This document shows, in pieces, positions 24,969 through 32,200 of a DNA stretch of 64,000 nucleotides. The notes beneath the pieces were generated by a model. The model was not told the DNA's origin, ran no database searches, and was given only the letters and a program-made list of their open reading frames with translations. Location of the stretch: the NCBI GenBank assembly GCA_964445765.1, contig CAYULD010000004.1:62001-126000 (forward strand). The letters run 5' to 3'. Every line of letters begins with the position of its first letter. Position 1 is the first letter of the stretch. This DNA comes from JANPLD01 sp964445765. Lineage in GTDB: Bacteria; Pseudomonadota; Alphaproteobacteria; Rickettsiales; UBA8987. Position numbers and translations under genes: made by a program.

Positions 24969-25826
24969 TTAATTATAAAACTTATTTTGAATTTCTTTTG
25001 CTTCTTGAAGATTTTTAGGGAAGGGGGGCAGAATATCTTGATATTGCTTATCATAAGCATTGCCATAAATTTTTTGAGGAGGGGTAATTTTTTCTTTAAG
25101 CCCCAAATAAACACCTTCTAAGATTTTATTTATTACATCTTTAGGGTTAGCATCTGCCCCAGCAACTCTATGTTCAATATGTCGGGAATTTTCATCAATG
25201 GTGCTTGCAGGTATTCTAATTGCGGTAGTGCGATTATTACCCCCCCAACTAACATTTACAGGGGCATTATTGTGGGCAACCATAGGGTTTGCTTGTTTAT
25301 GATTATTTCTGATAGAGGTAAATCTAAAATATGATTCTTCAAAAGGTGCAAAATATATAAAATTCTTTAGCATTGAAAAGCACAAGCCACCTATAGCATT
25401 TAGCATTATTTCGCTTTCAGTATTTTCATTAATTCTTTTTAATGCAGAATTTCCAGAATCATCAATCAATGAAATATGAATATGAAGGCCACTGCCGGGT
25501 AAATCTTGATAAGGTTTTGCATCAAAAATTGCATTATAACCCTCATTTTTAGCAGTTTTTGTAATAAATTCCTTCGCCCAATTAATTTCATTAATAGCTA
25601 TAACGGGCTTTTGAGGTGTAAGTGATATTTCAAACTGCCCTTCGGTAACTTCTTTATCAAGGCGGTGAATTTTAATATTTGTTTTTGAAAATTCTAGCAA
25701 TAGCTTTGATAAAAATTCAGTTTCAGAGGTGGAATTTCTTTTAGGGGCTGGCTCAAGATAAAATTCTATTTCGCAAGCAATTTTGCAGTTTAGGGAAAAT
25801 TCATTATAGATTAGTTCTTCATACAT
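24969..25826 (-). CDS. Glutamine-synthetase-like protein, catalytic domain only
   Basis: 285 residues against about 440-470 for full GS. It begins almost directly at the first metal-ligand strand (CEIEFYLEP, about 18-26). The following are present: EGQFEISL (63-70), GSGLHIHISL (about 112-121), the ATP/glutamate region NNRTTAIRIP (about 199-208) and RIEHRVAGADANP-like HIEHRVAGADANP. The N-terminal beta-grasp domain, which completes each active site from the neighbouring subunit, is missing, and no upstream coding remnant exists because iscR occupies that DNA. The start overlaps the 3' end of iscR by 16 bases, indicating coupled translation. It resembles the PuuA/GlnA3 branch. Whether it is active is open. 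Confidence 0.8.
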   Translation of the reverse strand: MYEELIYNEFSLNCKIACEIEFYLEPAPKRNSTSETEFLSKLLLEFSKTNIKIHRLDKEVTEGQFEISLTPQKPVIAINEINWAKEFITKTAKNEGYNAIFDAKPYQDLPGSGLHIHISLIDDSGNSALKRINENTESEIMLNAIGGLCFSMLKNFIYFAPFEESYFRFTSIRNNHKQANPMVAHNNAPVNVSWGGNNRTTAIRIPASTIDENSRHIEHRVAGADANPKDVINKILEGVYLGLKEKITPPQKIYGNAYDKQYQDILPPFPKNLQEAKEIQNKFYN

Positions 25827-26269
25827 TGTGAAGGTGTATTAAATTTTTTATTAAGAACATCATCAAGCGAAATTTTGCTAAAAAAATCTTCAACGAAATA
25901 TTCTAAAGAATCCCATAATTCGTGCGTGGCACATTTAGCTTTTGTAGAAAGACAGCCAGAATTTGCTTCGCCAGAGCATCTAACCATTTTAACTTTATCA
26001 TCAACTGCTTCAATAATTTCTGCGATAGAAATTTTATCAGCTGGTTTTGATAGGCAATAACCGCCGCCCGGCCCCCTTACAGAGTGAACAATTTCTGCAT
26101 TTTTTAGTTTAGAAAAAATTTGTTCTAAGTAAGGCACAGTTATTTCTTGGCGAGCTGAAATATCGGCAAGCCCAACTATTTTTGAAATATCACCGCCGGC
26201 TTGCTTTATCTGAAAAGCAATATCAACTAACGCCATTACGGCATATCTACCTTTAGAAGTTAAAAGCAT
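25811..26269 (-). CDS. iscR: Rrf2-family regulator, IscR-like
   Basis: 152 residues. The winged helix-turn-helix starts MLLTSKGRYAVMALVDIAFQ, with ITVPYLEQIFSKLKNAEIVH as recognition region and RGPGGGYCL as wing. Three cysteines and a histidine (RCSGEANSGCLSTKAKCATH, about 97-116) match the [2Fe-2S] ligands of IscR. Spacing between the first two cysteines is 7 rather than 5. It senses iron-sulfur status and represses cluster assembly genes. No iscS or iscU follows; instead a GS-like gene overlaps its end, and cysE lies 16 bp upstream in the same orientation. Confidence 0.85.
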   Translation of the reverse strand: MLLTSKGRYAVMALVDIAFQIKQAGGDISKIVGLADISARQEITVPYLEQIFSKLKNAEIVHSVRGPGGGYCLSKPADKISIAEIIEAVDDKVKMVRCSGEANSGCLSTKAKCATHELWDSLEYFVEDFFSKISLDDVLNKKFNTPSQCMKN

Positions 26270-26285
26270 ATATATTTTTCAAAAA

Positions 26286-26999
26286 CTAATTTTTATTAAT
26301 CCAACCTTCAGCGGTTTTTTCGGCTTCTTTGTTATTTCTTTCAATTTCTTCAAGCCTTTTAGATAATATATCAATTTGCTTAGATAAATTGTCAATAATT
26401 AACTGCCTAGAATCTATATCACCTGCAGAAGTTGCCGCATAAGCAGAAAATTTTTCGGAATCTTTAATTTCTGATTTTTTAACTACTTTTCTAGCTGGAA
26501 TACCAACCATAATAGCGTTTTCTTCAACATCAGAAATCACTACTGCATTTGAGCCAATTTTTGCACCTGATTTTACTTCAATAGCACCAAGTAGTTGAGC
26601 ACCTGAGCCAATAATAACATCATTGCCAATGCTTGGGTGCCTTTTTGCGCCTTTTGCAACATCTTGCGGTGATACACCACCAAGAGTTACACCATGATAG
26701 ATTGTAACATTATCACCAATAATTGCGGTTTCACCAATAACTACGCCCATTCCGTGATCAATAAATAAATTTTTACCAATGGTTGCACCGGGATGAATTT
26801 CAATGCCGGTTAAAAATCTTGAAAATGCAGAAATAAATCTCGCTAAGGTTTTGAAATTTTTTCGCCATATCCAATTAGCAAGCCGATGAAAAATTATTGC
26901 GTGAAAACCGGGATAGCACAAAAAAACCTCAAGCCTGCTTCTTGCGGCTGGGTCTCTTGAGAAAAATGAATCAACTTCTTCTAAAATTTTTTTGAACAT
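26286..26999 (-). CDS. cysE: Serine O-acetyltransferase
   Basis: 237 residues from the ATG at 26999 (MFKKILEEVDSFF); a TTG three codons earlier is possible. The helical N-terminal part contains DPAARSRLEVFLCYPGFHAI and HRLANWIW. The left-handed beta-helix part has HPGATIGKNLFIDHGMGVVI, GETAIIGDNVTIYHGVTLGG and AIMVGIPARKVV. It makes O-acetylserine, the precursor of cysteine, from serine supplied by the SerC-SerA pathway also encoded here. A charged coiled-coil tail (about 190-237) is longer than in E. coli. It is probably co-transcribed with iscR, linking cysteine supply and Fe-S regulation. Confidence 0.93.
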   Translation of the reverse strand: MFKKILEEVDSFFSRDPAARSRLEVFLCYPGFHAIIFHRLANWIWRKNFKTLARFISAFSRFLTGIEIHPGATIGKNLFIDHGMGVVIGETAIIGDNVTIYHGVTLGGVSPQDVAKGAKRHPSIGNDVIIGSGAQLLGAIEVKSGAKIGSNAVVISDVEENAIMVGIPARKVVKKSEIKDSEKFSAYAATSAGDIDSRQLIIDNLSKQIDILSKRLEEIERNNKEAEKTAEGWINKN

Positions 27000-27155
27000 T
27001 TGTTGCAACTTATACTCTGAATTTTTAGCTTATATAATCTTTTCAATTTATTTCAATATTTTAACTTGTTAATAATAGCTTGTTATTTACAAAATAAACT
27101 TAATAAGTTAATAGCACATCAAAATTTTAGAAATAGCAATCTTAGAGGTAAAATT

Positions 27156-27857
27156 ATGCCTGAAGTAATTATCCCCGGTCCAGCTGGAAGAATTGAAGGA
27201 AGATATCACCATAATGATGATGGAAACTCTCCAGTGGCACTTGTTTTGCATCCTCACCCAAAACATGGTGGCACAATGAATAACAAAGTTGCGTATAGTA
27301 TTTACAAAGCATTCGCGGTAAATGGATTTTCTGTTTTGCGTTTTAATTTTAGAGGGGTTGGAAAATCTGAGGGGAGTTTTGATAACGGAATTGGCGAGCT
27401 TACAGATGCGGCAGCTTGTTTAGATTGGCTTCAAAAAATGAACCCAGATGCTTCAACATTTTGGATTTCCGGTTTTTCTTTTGGTGCTTGGATTTCATTT
27501 CAACTTCTTATGAGAAGGCCAGAGCTTGAGAGCTTTGTTTGTGTATCTCCGCCTGCAAATATGTATGATTTTTCATTTCTTTCACCTTGCCCTCGTTCGG
27601 GTTTAATTGTTCAGGGTGATGAAGATAGCATTGTTGATGAGCCCTCAGTTAGAAAACTTGCAGATAAATTGAATGCCCAAAAAGATATAGAGGTTGATTA
27701 TCGCATTATCAGGGGTGGTGATCACTTTTTTAGGGGTTTAGGTGATAATTTAGATGATGCACTAAGGCAATATGTTAAAGTATATTCTGAGCCTCTAAAG
27801 AAAAGGGGAAGAATCAAGCTGGACAAAAAACGCCGCCAGTTGCCGAAGACATCTTAA
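27156..27857 (+). CDS. Alpha/beta hydrolase (COG2945-like)
   Basis: 233 residues from the ATG at 27156 (MPEVIIPGPAGRIEGRY), which follows AGAGG at good spacing. Upstream in-frame codons to 27066 are non-coding in character. It has LHPHPKHGGTMNNKVAYSIY, FNFRGVGKSEG, the nucleophile elbow GFSFGAW, the acid strand QGDEDSIVD and the catalytic His in GGDHFF. Small hydrolases of this group are common in proteobacteria and their substrates are unknown. The last 13 or so codons (KLDKKRRQLPKTS) lie inside a 46-bp sequence repeated exactly at 30139-30184. Confidence 0.87.
   Translation: MPEVIIPGPAGRIEGRYHHNDDGNSPVALVLHPHPKHGGTMNNKVAYSIYKAFAVNGFSVLRFNFRGVGKSEGSFDNGIGELTDAAACLDWLQKMNPDASTFWISGFSFGAWISFQLLMRRPELESFVCVSPPANMYDFSFLSPCPRSGLIVQGDEDSIVDEPSVRKLADKLNAQKDIEVDYRIIRGGDHFFRGLGDNLDDALRQYVKVYSEPLKKRGRIKLDKKRRQLPKTS
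27812..27857. repeat. 46-bp direct repeat, left copy
   Basis: This copy is identical base for base to 30139-30184. It begins AATCAAGCTGGAC and ends GAAGACATCTTAA. It encodes the C-terminus and stop codon of the alpha/beta hydrolase on the plus strand. Read on the minus strand the same bases could encode the AnmK C-terminus (SSATGGVFCPA and stop). It forms the left boundary of the two-gene insertion. Confidence 0.95.
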
Positions 27858-27919
27858 AATATTTGATTTTTTTTAGAAAATTGTTAAGTTTATAGGGTTG
27901 ATTTTAATTTTTTAATCCG

Positions 27920-28510
27920 ATGTCATATCAGCCTAGATATACTTCTCAAAAGGTTCTAACAGAATTTATTTTCAGGGATTTAGAAAAGACTGTTCTTCTA
28001 ACTATGCAGCAACTTTTAAGTGTGCAGCAAACGGAAGATATGGATCTTAGTTCTTATTATGATCGGATTAGGACAAATAATTTTACACAAGAAGAACTTA
28101 ATAAAATAATAAATTTTTCATTTAACTTTGACTTATTAAATTATAATTTAGTAACAACAATAGCAAATACATTTTGCCAATATGATATAAATCTGCCACC
28201 AGAAGAGCTTTCTAAAATTATAGAATATTCGCTTGGTTATATAAATAAAAGACAAGAAAAGGGTTCTAGAAGAGCTTTTATTATAATTGATTTATTAGAT
28301 ATCTCAGAAGAAGAAAAGGATAACTCATTGTTGCTTAAAGATGAAAATGGAAAAATTTTTGTAAATAAAAAATTATTAGAAGAAAATACAGAATTATTTC
28401 TAAAACTTAAATCTTGTGTGTTATCAGAGGCTGTAAATATTTATACTTACTTGCAAAACAATCTAAAAGATAAAAAAAAGGTATTTTTGATGATAATAGG
28501 GAAATCGTAA
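27920..28510 (+). CDS. Unrecognised 196-residue protein in the 46-bp-repeat island
   Basis: Family not recognised. It is mostly alpha-helical and charged, without signal peptide, membrane segment or known catalytic motif. An acidic stretch (DISEEEKDNSLLLKDENGK, about 134-152) divides an N-terminal helical part from a short helical C-terminus that ends in a hydrophobic strand (KKVFLMIIGKS). Its AT-rich codon use does not obviously differ from its neighbours by eye. It is followed after 41 bases by a 528-residue gene in the same orientation, probably in one transcript. A toxin-antitoxin, defence or effector role is possible, but nothing in the sequence decides this. Confidence 0.6.
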   Translation: MSYQPRYTSQKVLTEFIFRDLEKTVLLTMQQLLSVQQTEDMDLSSYYDRIRTNNFTQEELNKIINFSFNFDLLNYNLVTTIANTFCQYDINLPPEELSKIIEYSLGYINKRQEKGSRRAFIIIDLLDISEEEKDNSLLLKDENGKIFVNKKLLEENTELFLKLKSCVLSEAVNIYTYLQNNLKDKKKVFLMIIGKS

Positions 28511-28551
28511 AATATTCCCTTCAATTTTTTGCACTTGTATGTTCAAATCTA

Positions 28552-30138
28552 ATGAAGTTAGGGAAAGACTATTTAGATTTATTAGAGCGAGATGCAAATG
28601 ATGCAAGTTTTATTGCTGGCTCAACAGGTTCAGAAAAGCAAGGATTATGGTCTTTAAATGAGGATATTAATAGCATTTTTTATGATACATTAAAAAAAAT
28701 TGATATAGCACAAACATTAGGTTATCAACCTGCTTTTCTCTATGATTATGATCTTAGGGTTGAATTTATGAAAAATAATTTGTTATTTGAATCAACAGAT
28801 AATTTGGGTGGTAAAGAGTTACGCAATAAATATTTTAGTTATTTATTTAAAAGTGATGAAAGTACTGAATTAAGATTAGCAAATCCAAATATAGAAGTCT
28901 TTGATAAAACTTTACTTATCATAAAAGAAATTTCTATGCATCCTATTTCACAGGGGAATAGATATTTTGAGCTTGTTAGAGGGTATTTATATGATTCAGT
29001 AATAGCGTCTTATAATGTTTCTATGTTGTTTTTAGTAAAAGAGCATCTGACTAACAAAAAAAATCGTAATAAACAATTTAATATGATGTTTTTTAGATTA
29101 TTTTCTACTTTGGGTTTTATGCACCAAATGGTAAATGATTGTAAAGATCCATTCAAGGAATATAAAGGAAGCGATGCCTTAATAGATTTTGAAAATTCAG
29201 AATTAACCGTTGTTACTAATCAGATTTTTAATCAAATAGAAAAAAAATACTTTTCTTCTGGGCAAGCTAGAAGAGATCTTCTAAATGGAGATGAAGAGCC
29301 AAGAGATTTTACCTTTAAAAAATACAAAATAGGAAATATAGTGTATGATCTTTTTGAAGAATGTCTACATAGAGTTGATAGCAAAATTATAAGTATGCCT
29401 AGCGATGAAGTTATGAATAGTATAGATAAGGTTACTGATGTTAAAAACTTAACAAGAGATCAATTGATTGATCTATATAATTTTGGCGGGTCTATATTTC
29501 AAGAAAATAGCGTAACAAATGATGATTTAGAAATTGCTAAAACTCAGCTCAGATTAATTAGAAAAATAAAAGATAAATTATTAAATCACTTGTCTTTTTT
29601 TGACATTAGAATTCCCGGAAAAAATAAAATTTTAGATCTGTGGATTGAAAAATATAGTTCAGGAATAGAAGAAAAAGATGGAAAAAGATTTATAAACAAA
29701 GACAAAATAAAAAATGATTATCCAAATGAGGCTTCGCATCCTAAAATTTTTTTATATAACTTTGTAATTGAGTCTAAAGATCTTAAAGCACTTACATCTA
29801 AAATAAAAGTTTTTAATGAGAAAATTCAGTCGGGTAAAATACCTAATCAACAAGCCATTGAAGCAAAACACATTGATGATTATATTAGAAGCGGAACAAT
29901 AAAGATAACAGATTCTGATTTCATAAAAGGTGGTGTATTTGAGTTATGCAAAGGGCTAATGAATGGAGAAATTTGTTCAGATAAAGGAAAAGGGGCAAGC
30001 ATATACTTTTACTTTAAGAGAGGCTTTGCTATTGGTGATGAGCAAAAGGGGAGTATCTTTAATGATAGATTAAATGTTACTCAAAAATTGGAGCTTGAGA
30101 CTCTCGCTAATAATTTAATTAAGAAAAGGCAACGATAA
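28552..30138 (+). CDS. Unrecognised 528-residue protein in the 46-bp-repeat island
   Basis: Family not recognised. It is a large soluble, mainly helical protein with many Lys, Asp, Asn and Ile and few cysteines, without signal peptide or transmembrane helix. Segments such as NRYFELVRGYLYDSVIASYN, FFRLFSTLGFMHQMVNDCKD and DLYNFGGSIFQENS look like folded helical repeats. SDKGKGASIYFYFKRGF near the C-terminus is Gly/Lys-rich, but no standard nucleotide-binding motif is convincing. The start ATG at 28552 has only weak Shine-Dalgarno context. The stop codon is immediately followed by the right 46-bp repeat. It may be the cargo that gives the insertion its value, such as defence, toxin or host interaction. 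Confidence 0.6.
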   Translation: MKLGKDYLDLLERDANDASFIAGSTGSEKQGLWSLNEDINSIFYDTLKKIDIAQTLGYQPAFLYDYDLRVEFMKNNLLFESTDNLGGKELRNKYFSYLFKSDESTELRLANPNIEVFDKTLLIIKEISMHPISQGNRYFELVRGYLYDSVIASYNVSMLFLVKEHLTNKKNRNKQFNMMFFRLFSTLGFMHQMVNDCKDPFKEYKGSDALIDFENSELTVVTNQIFNQIEKKYFSSGQARRDLLNGDEEPRDFTFKKYKIGNIVYDLFEECLHRVDSKIISMPSDEVMNSIDKVTDVKNLTRDQLIDLYNFGGSIFQENSVTNDDLEIAKTQLRLIRKIKDKLLNHLSFFDIRIPGKNKILDLWIEKYSSGIEEKDGKRFINKDKIKNDYPNEASHPKIFLYNFVIESKDLKALTSKIKVFNEKIQSGKIPNQQAIEAKHIDDYIRSGTIKITDSDFIKGGVFELCKGLMNGEICSDKGKGASIYFYFKRGFAIGDEQKGSIFNDRLNVTQKLELETLANNLIKKRQR

Positions 30139-30184
30139 AATCAAGCTGGACAAAAAACGCCGCCAGTTGCCGAAGACATCTTAA
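30139..30184. repeat. 46-bp direct repeat, right copy
   Basis: It is identical to 27812-27857. Here it encodes the last residues and stop codon of AnmK on the minus strand (stop complement TCA at 30141-30143). Because the C-terminal GG-x3-PA wording of AnmK fits the family, this copy is functional coding sequence. It begins directly after the stop codon of the 528-residue gene. Confidence 0.95.
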
Positions 30185-31262
30185 CACCAGTTGTTGATGC
30201 AAAAGTTATAGGCTTATTAATCAAATTTCTAACGGCTAAAAATGCAAAGCCTTGTGATTCTATAAAATCTGTATCTAAATTTGGGTTCACGATTGAGATT
30301 GGCTCAACTTTTGTGTGGCTTAATATTTCAGATAATCTTTTTAAGAAGTAAAAATTCTTTGCACCACCACCGCAAAAGAATAAATATTTGGGTGATTTTG
30401 GTAATAATTTTATTGCCTCTAAAACTGATTGCACAGTTATTTCAGCAATTGTTGCAACTTTATTGAAAAATATATCATCATTAAATTTATCAATTATAGA
30501 AAAAACTTTGTTCTTAAATTCATTTCTATCTAAAGATTTTGGATAAGGTTTTTTGAAAAATTCATCTTGTAAAACCTCATTTATAACCTCAAAATTTGGC
30601 GTTCCTTGCAGGGCAAATCTTCCACCTTCATCATATTGAAACCTGCCTTCTGATCTCAAAAAATCATCAATTAGGGCGTTGCCAGTTCCGGTATCAAATG
30701 CGATAAGATTTTCATTATCAATATAAGTTATATTTGAAACACCGCCCACATTTAGCACAATGGCTGGGTAATATTCTTCTGCAATTATTGCCTTATGATA
30801 AATTGGAATAACCGGTGCACCCTGACCACCACAAGCAACATCATTTGCCCTAAAATTATATACAACATTGATGCCAGTTTTTTTGGCGAGTAAATTACCA
30901 TCACCAATTTGCCAAGTGAATTTTCTTTGGGGTTGGTGATCAATCGTTTGCCCGTGAAAGCCTATAATTTCAGGCGTTTTTTCATCATTACTTAGTTTGC
31001 TCAAAAGCTCATTAACCGCAATTATATGTTGCATTGTTATTTCAAATTCAACTTCATTGATGAAGGTTAAATTGGCTTTATCCTTTAAGTTATATAATGT
31101 GTGTATTTTTGATTTAAGCTCATATTCGTAAGGCAAATAGTGGTTTTTGCCAAAAGATAAAATTTTTTCACCATCAGTTTCTATAATAGATGCATCAATG
31201 CCATCAGCGGAAGTGCCACTCATAAGCCCAATTGCAGTATATTTTTTAGTTGAATAAATCAC
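30141..31262 (-). CDS. anmK: Anhydro-N-acetylmuramic acid kinase
   Basis: 373 residues if translation starts at the GTG at 31262, which has AGGAAG six bases upstream; a TTG at 31283 would add seven residues. Signatures are AIGLMSGTSADGID, GFHGQTIDHQP, WQIGDGNLLA, NVGGVSNITYI, FDTGTGNALIDDFL and FCGGGAKN. It phosphorylates and opens 1,6-anhydroMurNAc released during peptidoglycan recycling. The C-terminus lies in the 46-bp sequence shared with the hydrolase gene on the other side of the island. Confidence 0.93.
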   Translation of the reverse strand: MIYSTKKYTAIGLMSGTSADGIDASIIETDGEKILSFGKNHYLPYEYELKSKIHTLYNLKDKANLTFINEVEFEITMQHIIAVNELLSKLSNDEKTPEIIGFHGQTIDHQPQRKFTWQIGDGNLLAKKTGINVVYNFRANDVACGGQGAPVIPIYHKAIIAEEYYPAIVLNVGGVSNITYIDNENLIAFDTGTGNALIDDFLRSEGRFQYDEGGRFALQGTPNFEVINEVLQDEFFKKPYPKSLDRNEFKNKVFSIIDKFNDDIFFNKVATIAEITVQSVLEAIKLLPKSPKYLFFCGGGAKNFYFLKRLSEILSHTKVEPISIVNPNLDTDFIESQGFAFLAVRNLINKPITFASTTGVKMSSATGGVFCPA

Positions 31263-31283
31263 TGTGGCTTCCTGTATCTTCAA

Positions 31284-31786
31284 TTTTATAAATTAAAAGC
31301 TAATCTGGCTCAATATGCAACTCTCTAACCCCGAAGGCGATACATTATAGTAAATAAGCTATTTAAGTAGTTACAAACACACTATTCCTCCCCCCGCAAG
31401 CAGGGGGAGAACTAAAGCGTAAAATTAACTTGTTAGCATCCATAATGTAGCCCTATCTAAAAACTGTTATAGTATTTTCAAAAATTTAATGACGCTAAAT
31501 CCCCTCTCCCCTTTTATAAGGGGAGAGGGTTAGGGTGAGGGGATCGGAATAATTAAAACTAAAAAACCCTCACCCAGCTTAATCTAACTTTCTTTGAAAG
31601 TAAGATTAAGCATCCCTCTCCCTTTTACAAAGGGCGAGGGGAAATCTTATTAAAATTTTTGAAATACTATAATTACCTATTAATTTATGCTCTTTATGTT
31701 TATTACACTCTAACAAATGAACAATTTCTTATAATTTTTCAATTTTTTAGCCTCTATTAGAAAAATTACACAAAAAAATCAAATAA
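31284..31786. repeat. 500-bp gene-free stretch with dispersed palindromic repeats
   Basis: No credible gene is present. A hairpin of CTCCCCC/GGGGGAG type lies at about 31386-31412. From 31499 to 31643 runs a composite of CCCTCTCCCC...GGGGAGAGGG, GGTGAGGGG and the complementary CCCTCACCC and CCCTCTCCC. It encloses a 15-bp, one-mismatch stem (CTTAATCTAACTTTC with GAAAGTAAGATTAAG) at about 31578-31611. Repeats with this CCCTCTCCC/GGTGAGGG wording are scattered in many proteobacterial genomes. They separate anmK from the downstream cheY-like gene, both on the minus strand. Confidence 0.75.
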
Positions 31787-32152
31787 CTACATCATACATA
31801 GTTTATTAACAGCATTTTGCAGAACTTCAGGCTGAAAGGGTTTGATTATCCAGCCAGAAGCTCCGGCTTCTTTTCCTTGTGTTTTTATATCTGAATTACC
31901 TTCAGTAGATATAACTAATATTGGCGTGAATTGAGAATTTCTTTGTTTTCTAAGCTCTTTTATTAATGTTATGCCATCCATATTCGGCATATTTATATCA
32001 GTTACTATAATATCAACAACTTGTTCACCCAATATTTTTATAGCCTTAACGCCATCTTGTGCGGTAATACACTCAAAGCCCATTCCATCAAGTGTTGATT
32101 TTATTATCGCCCTTACAGTTGGTGAATCATCAACAATTAAAGCTCTTTTCAT
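31787..32152 (-). CDS. Single-domain response regulator (CheY-like)
   Basis: 121 residues, a receiver domain only. Acidic pocket residues are in LIVDDSPTVR, the phospho-acceptor Asp (about 52) in VTDINMPNMDG, the switch Thr/Ser in ILVISTEG and the conserved Lys in GWIIKPF. Wording is closest to CheY of chemotaxis systems. No cheA or other chemotaxis gene is nearby. It lies 48 bp downstream of the NfrB-like glycosyltransferase on the same strand and may regulate it, or act on flagella in an organism that also carries fliX. Confidence 0.9.
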   Translation of the reverse strand: MKRALIVDDSPTVRAIIKSTLDGMGFECITAQDGVKAIKILGEQVVDIIVTDINMPNMDGITLIKELRKQRNSQFTPILVISTEGNSDIKTQGKEAGASGWIIKPFQPEVLQNAVNKLCMM

Positions 32153-32200
32153 AGAAATTAAATTTAAGTTTATATAGCAATAGAATTACAGAAAATAAAA

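Larger units (their letters stand above)
27812..30184 (+). mobile_element. Putative two-gene insertion bounded by 46-bp direct repeats
   Basis: About 2.3 kb lies between two convergent genes, the hydrolase on the plus strand and anmK on the minus strand. It is bounded by perfect 46-bp direct repeats, each carrying both host genes' 3' ends. The simplest history is that hydrolase and anmK once overlapped tail to tail by 44 bases in a single copy, and that the insertion duplicated that overlap so both stay intact. This is how site-specific elements often preserve a target gene. It contains two plus-strand genes and no integrase, transposase or terminal inverted repeats, so mobilisation would need help in trans. 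The stop of the second gene abuts the right repeat with no gap. Confidence 0.7.

Noticed and set aside
27858..30138. Search for an integrase, transposase or terminal inverted repeats in the island
   Set aside because: Neither protein shows tyrosine or serine recombinase or DDE signatures and no inverted ends are seen, so it was not named as a known element type.
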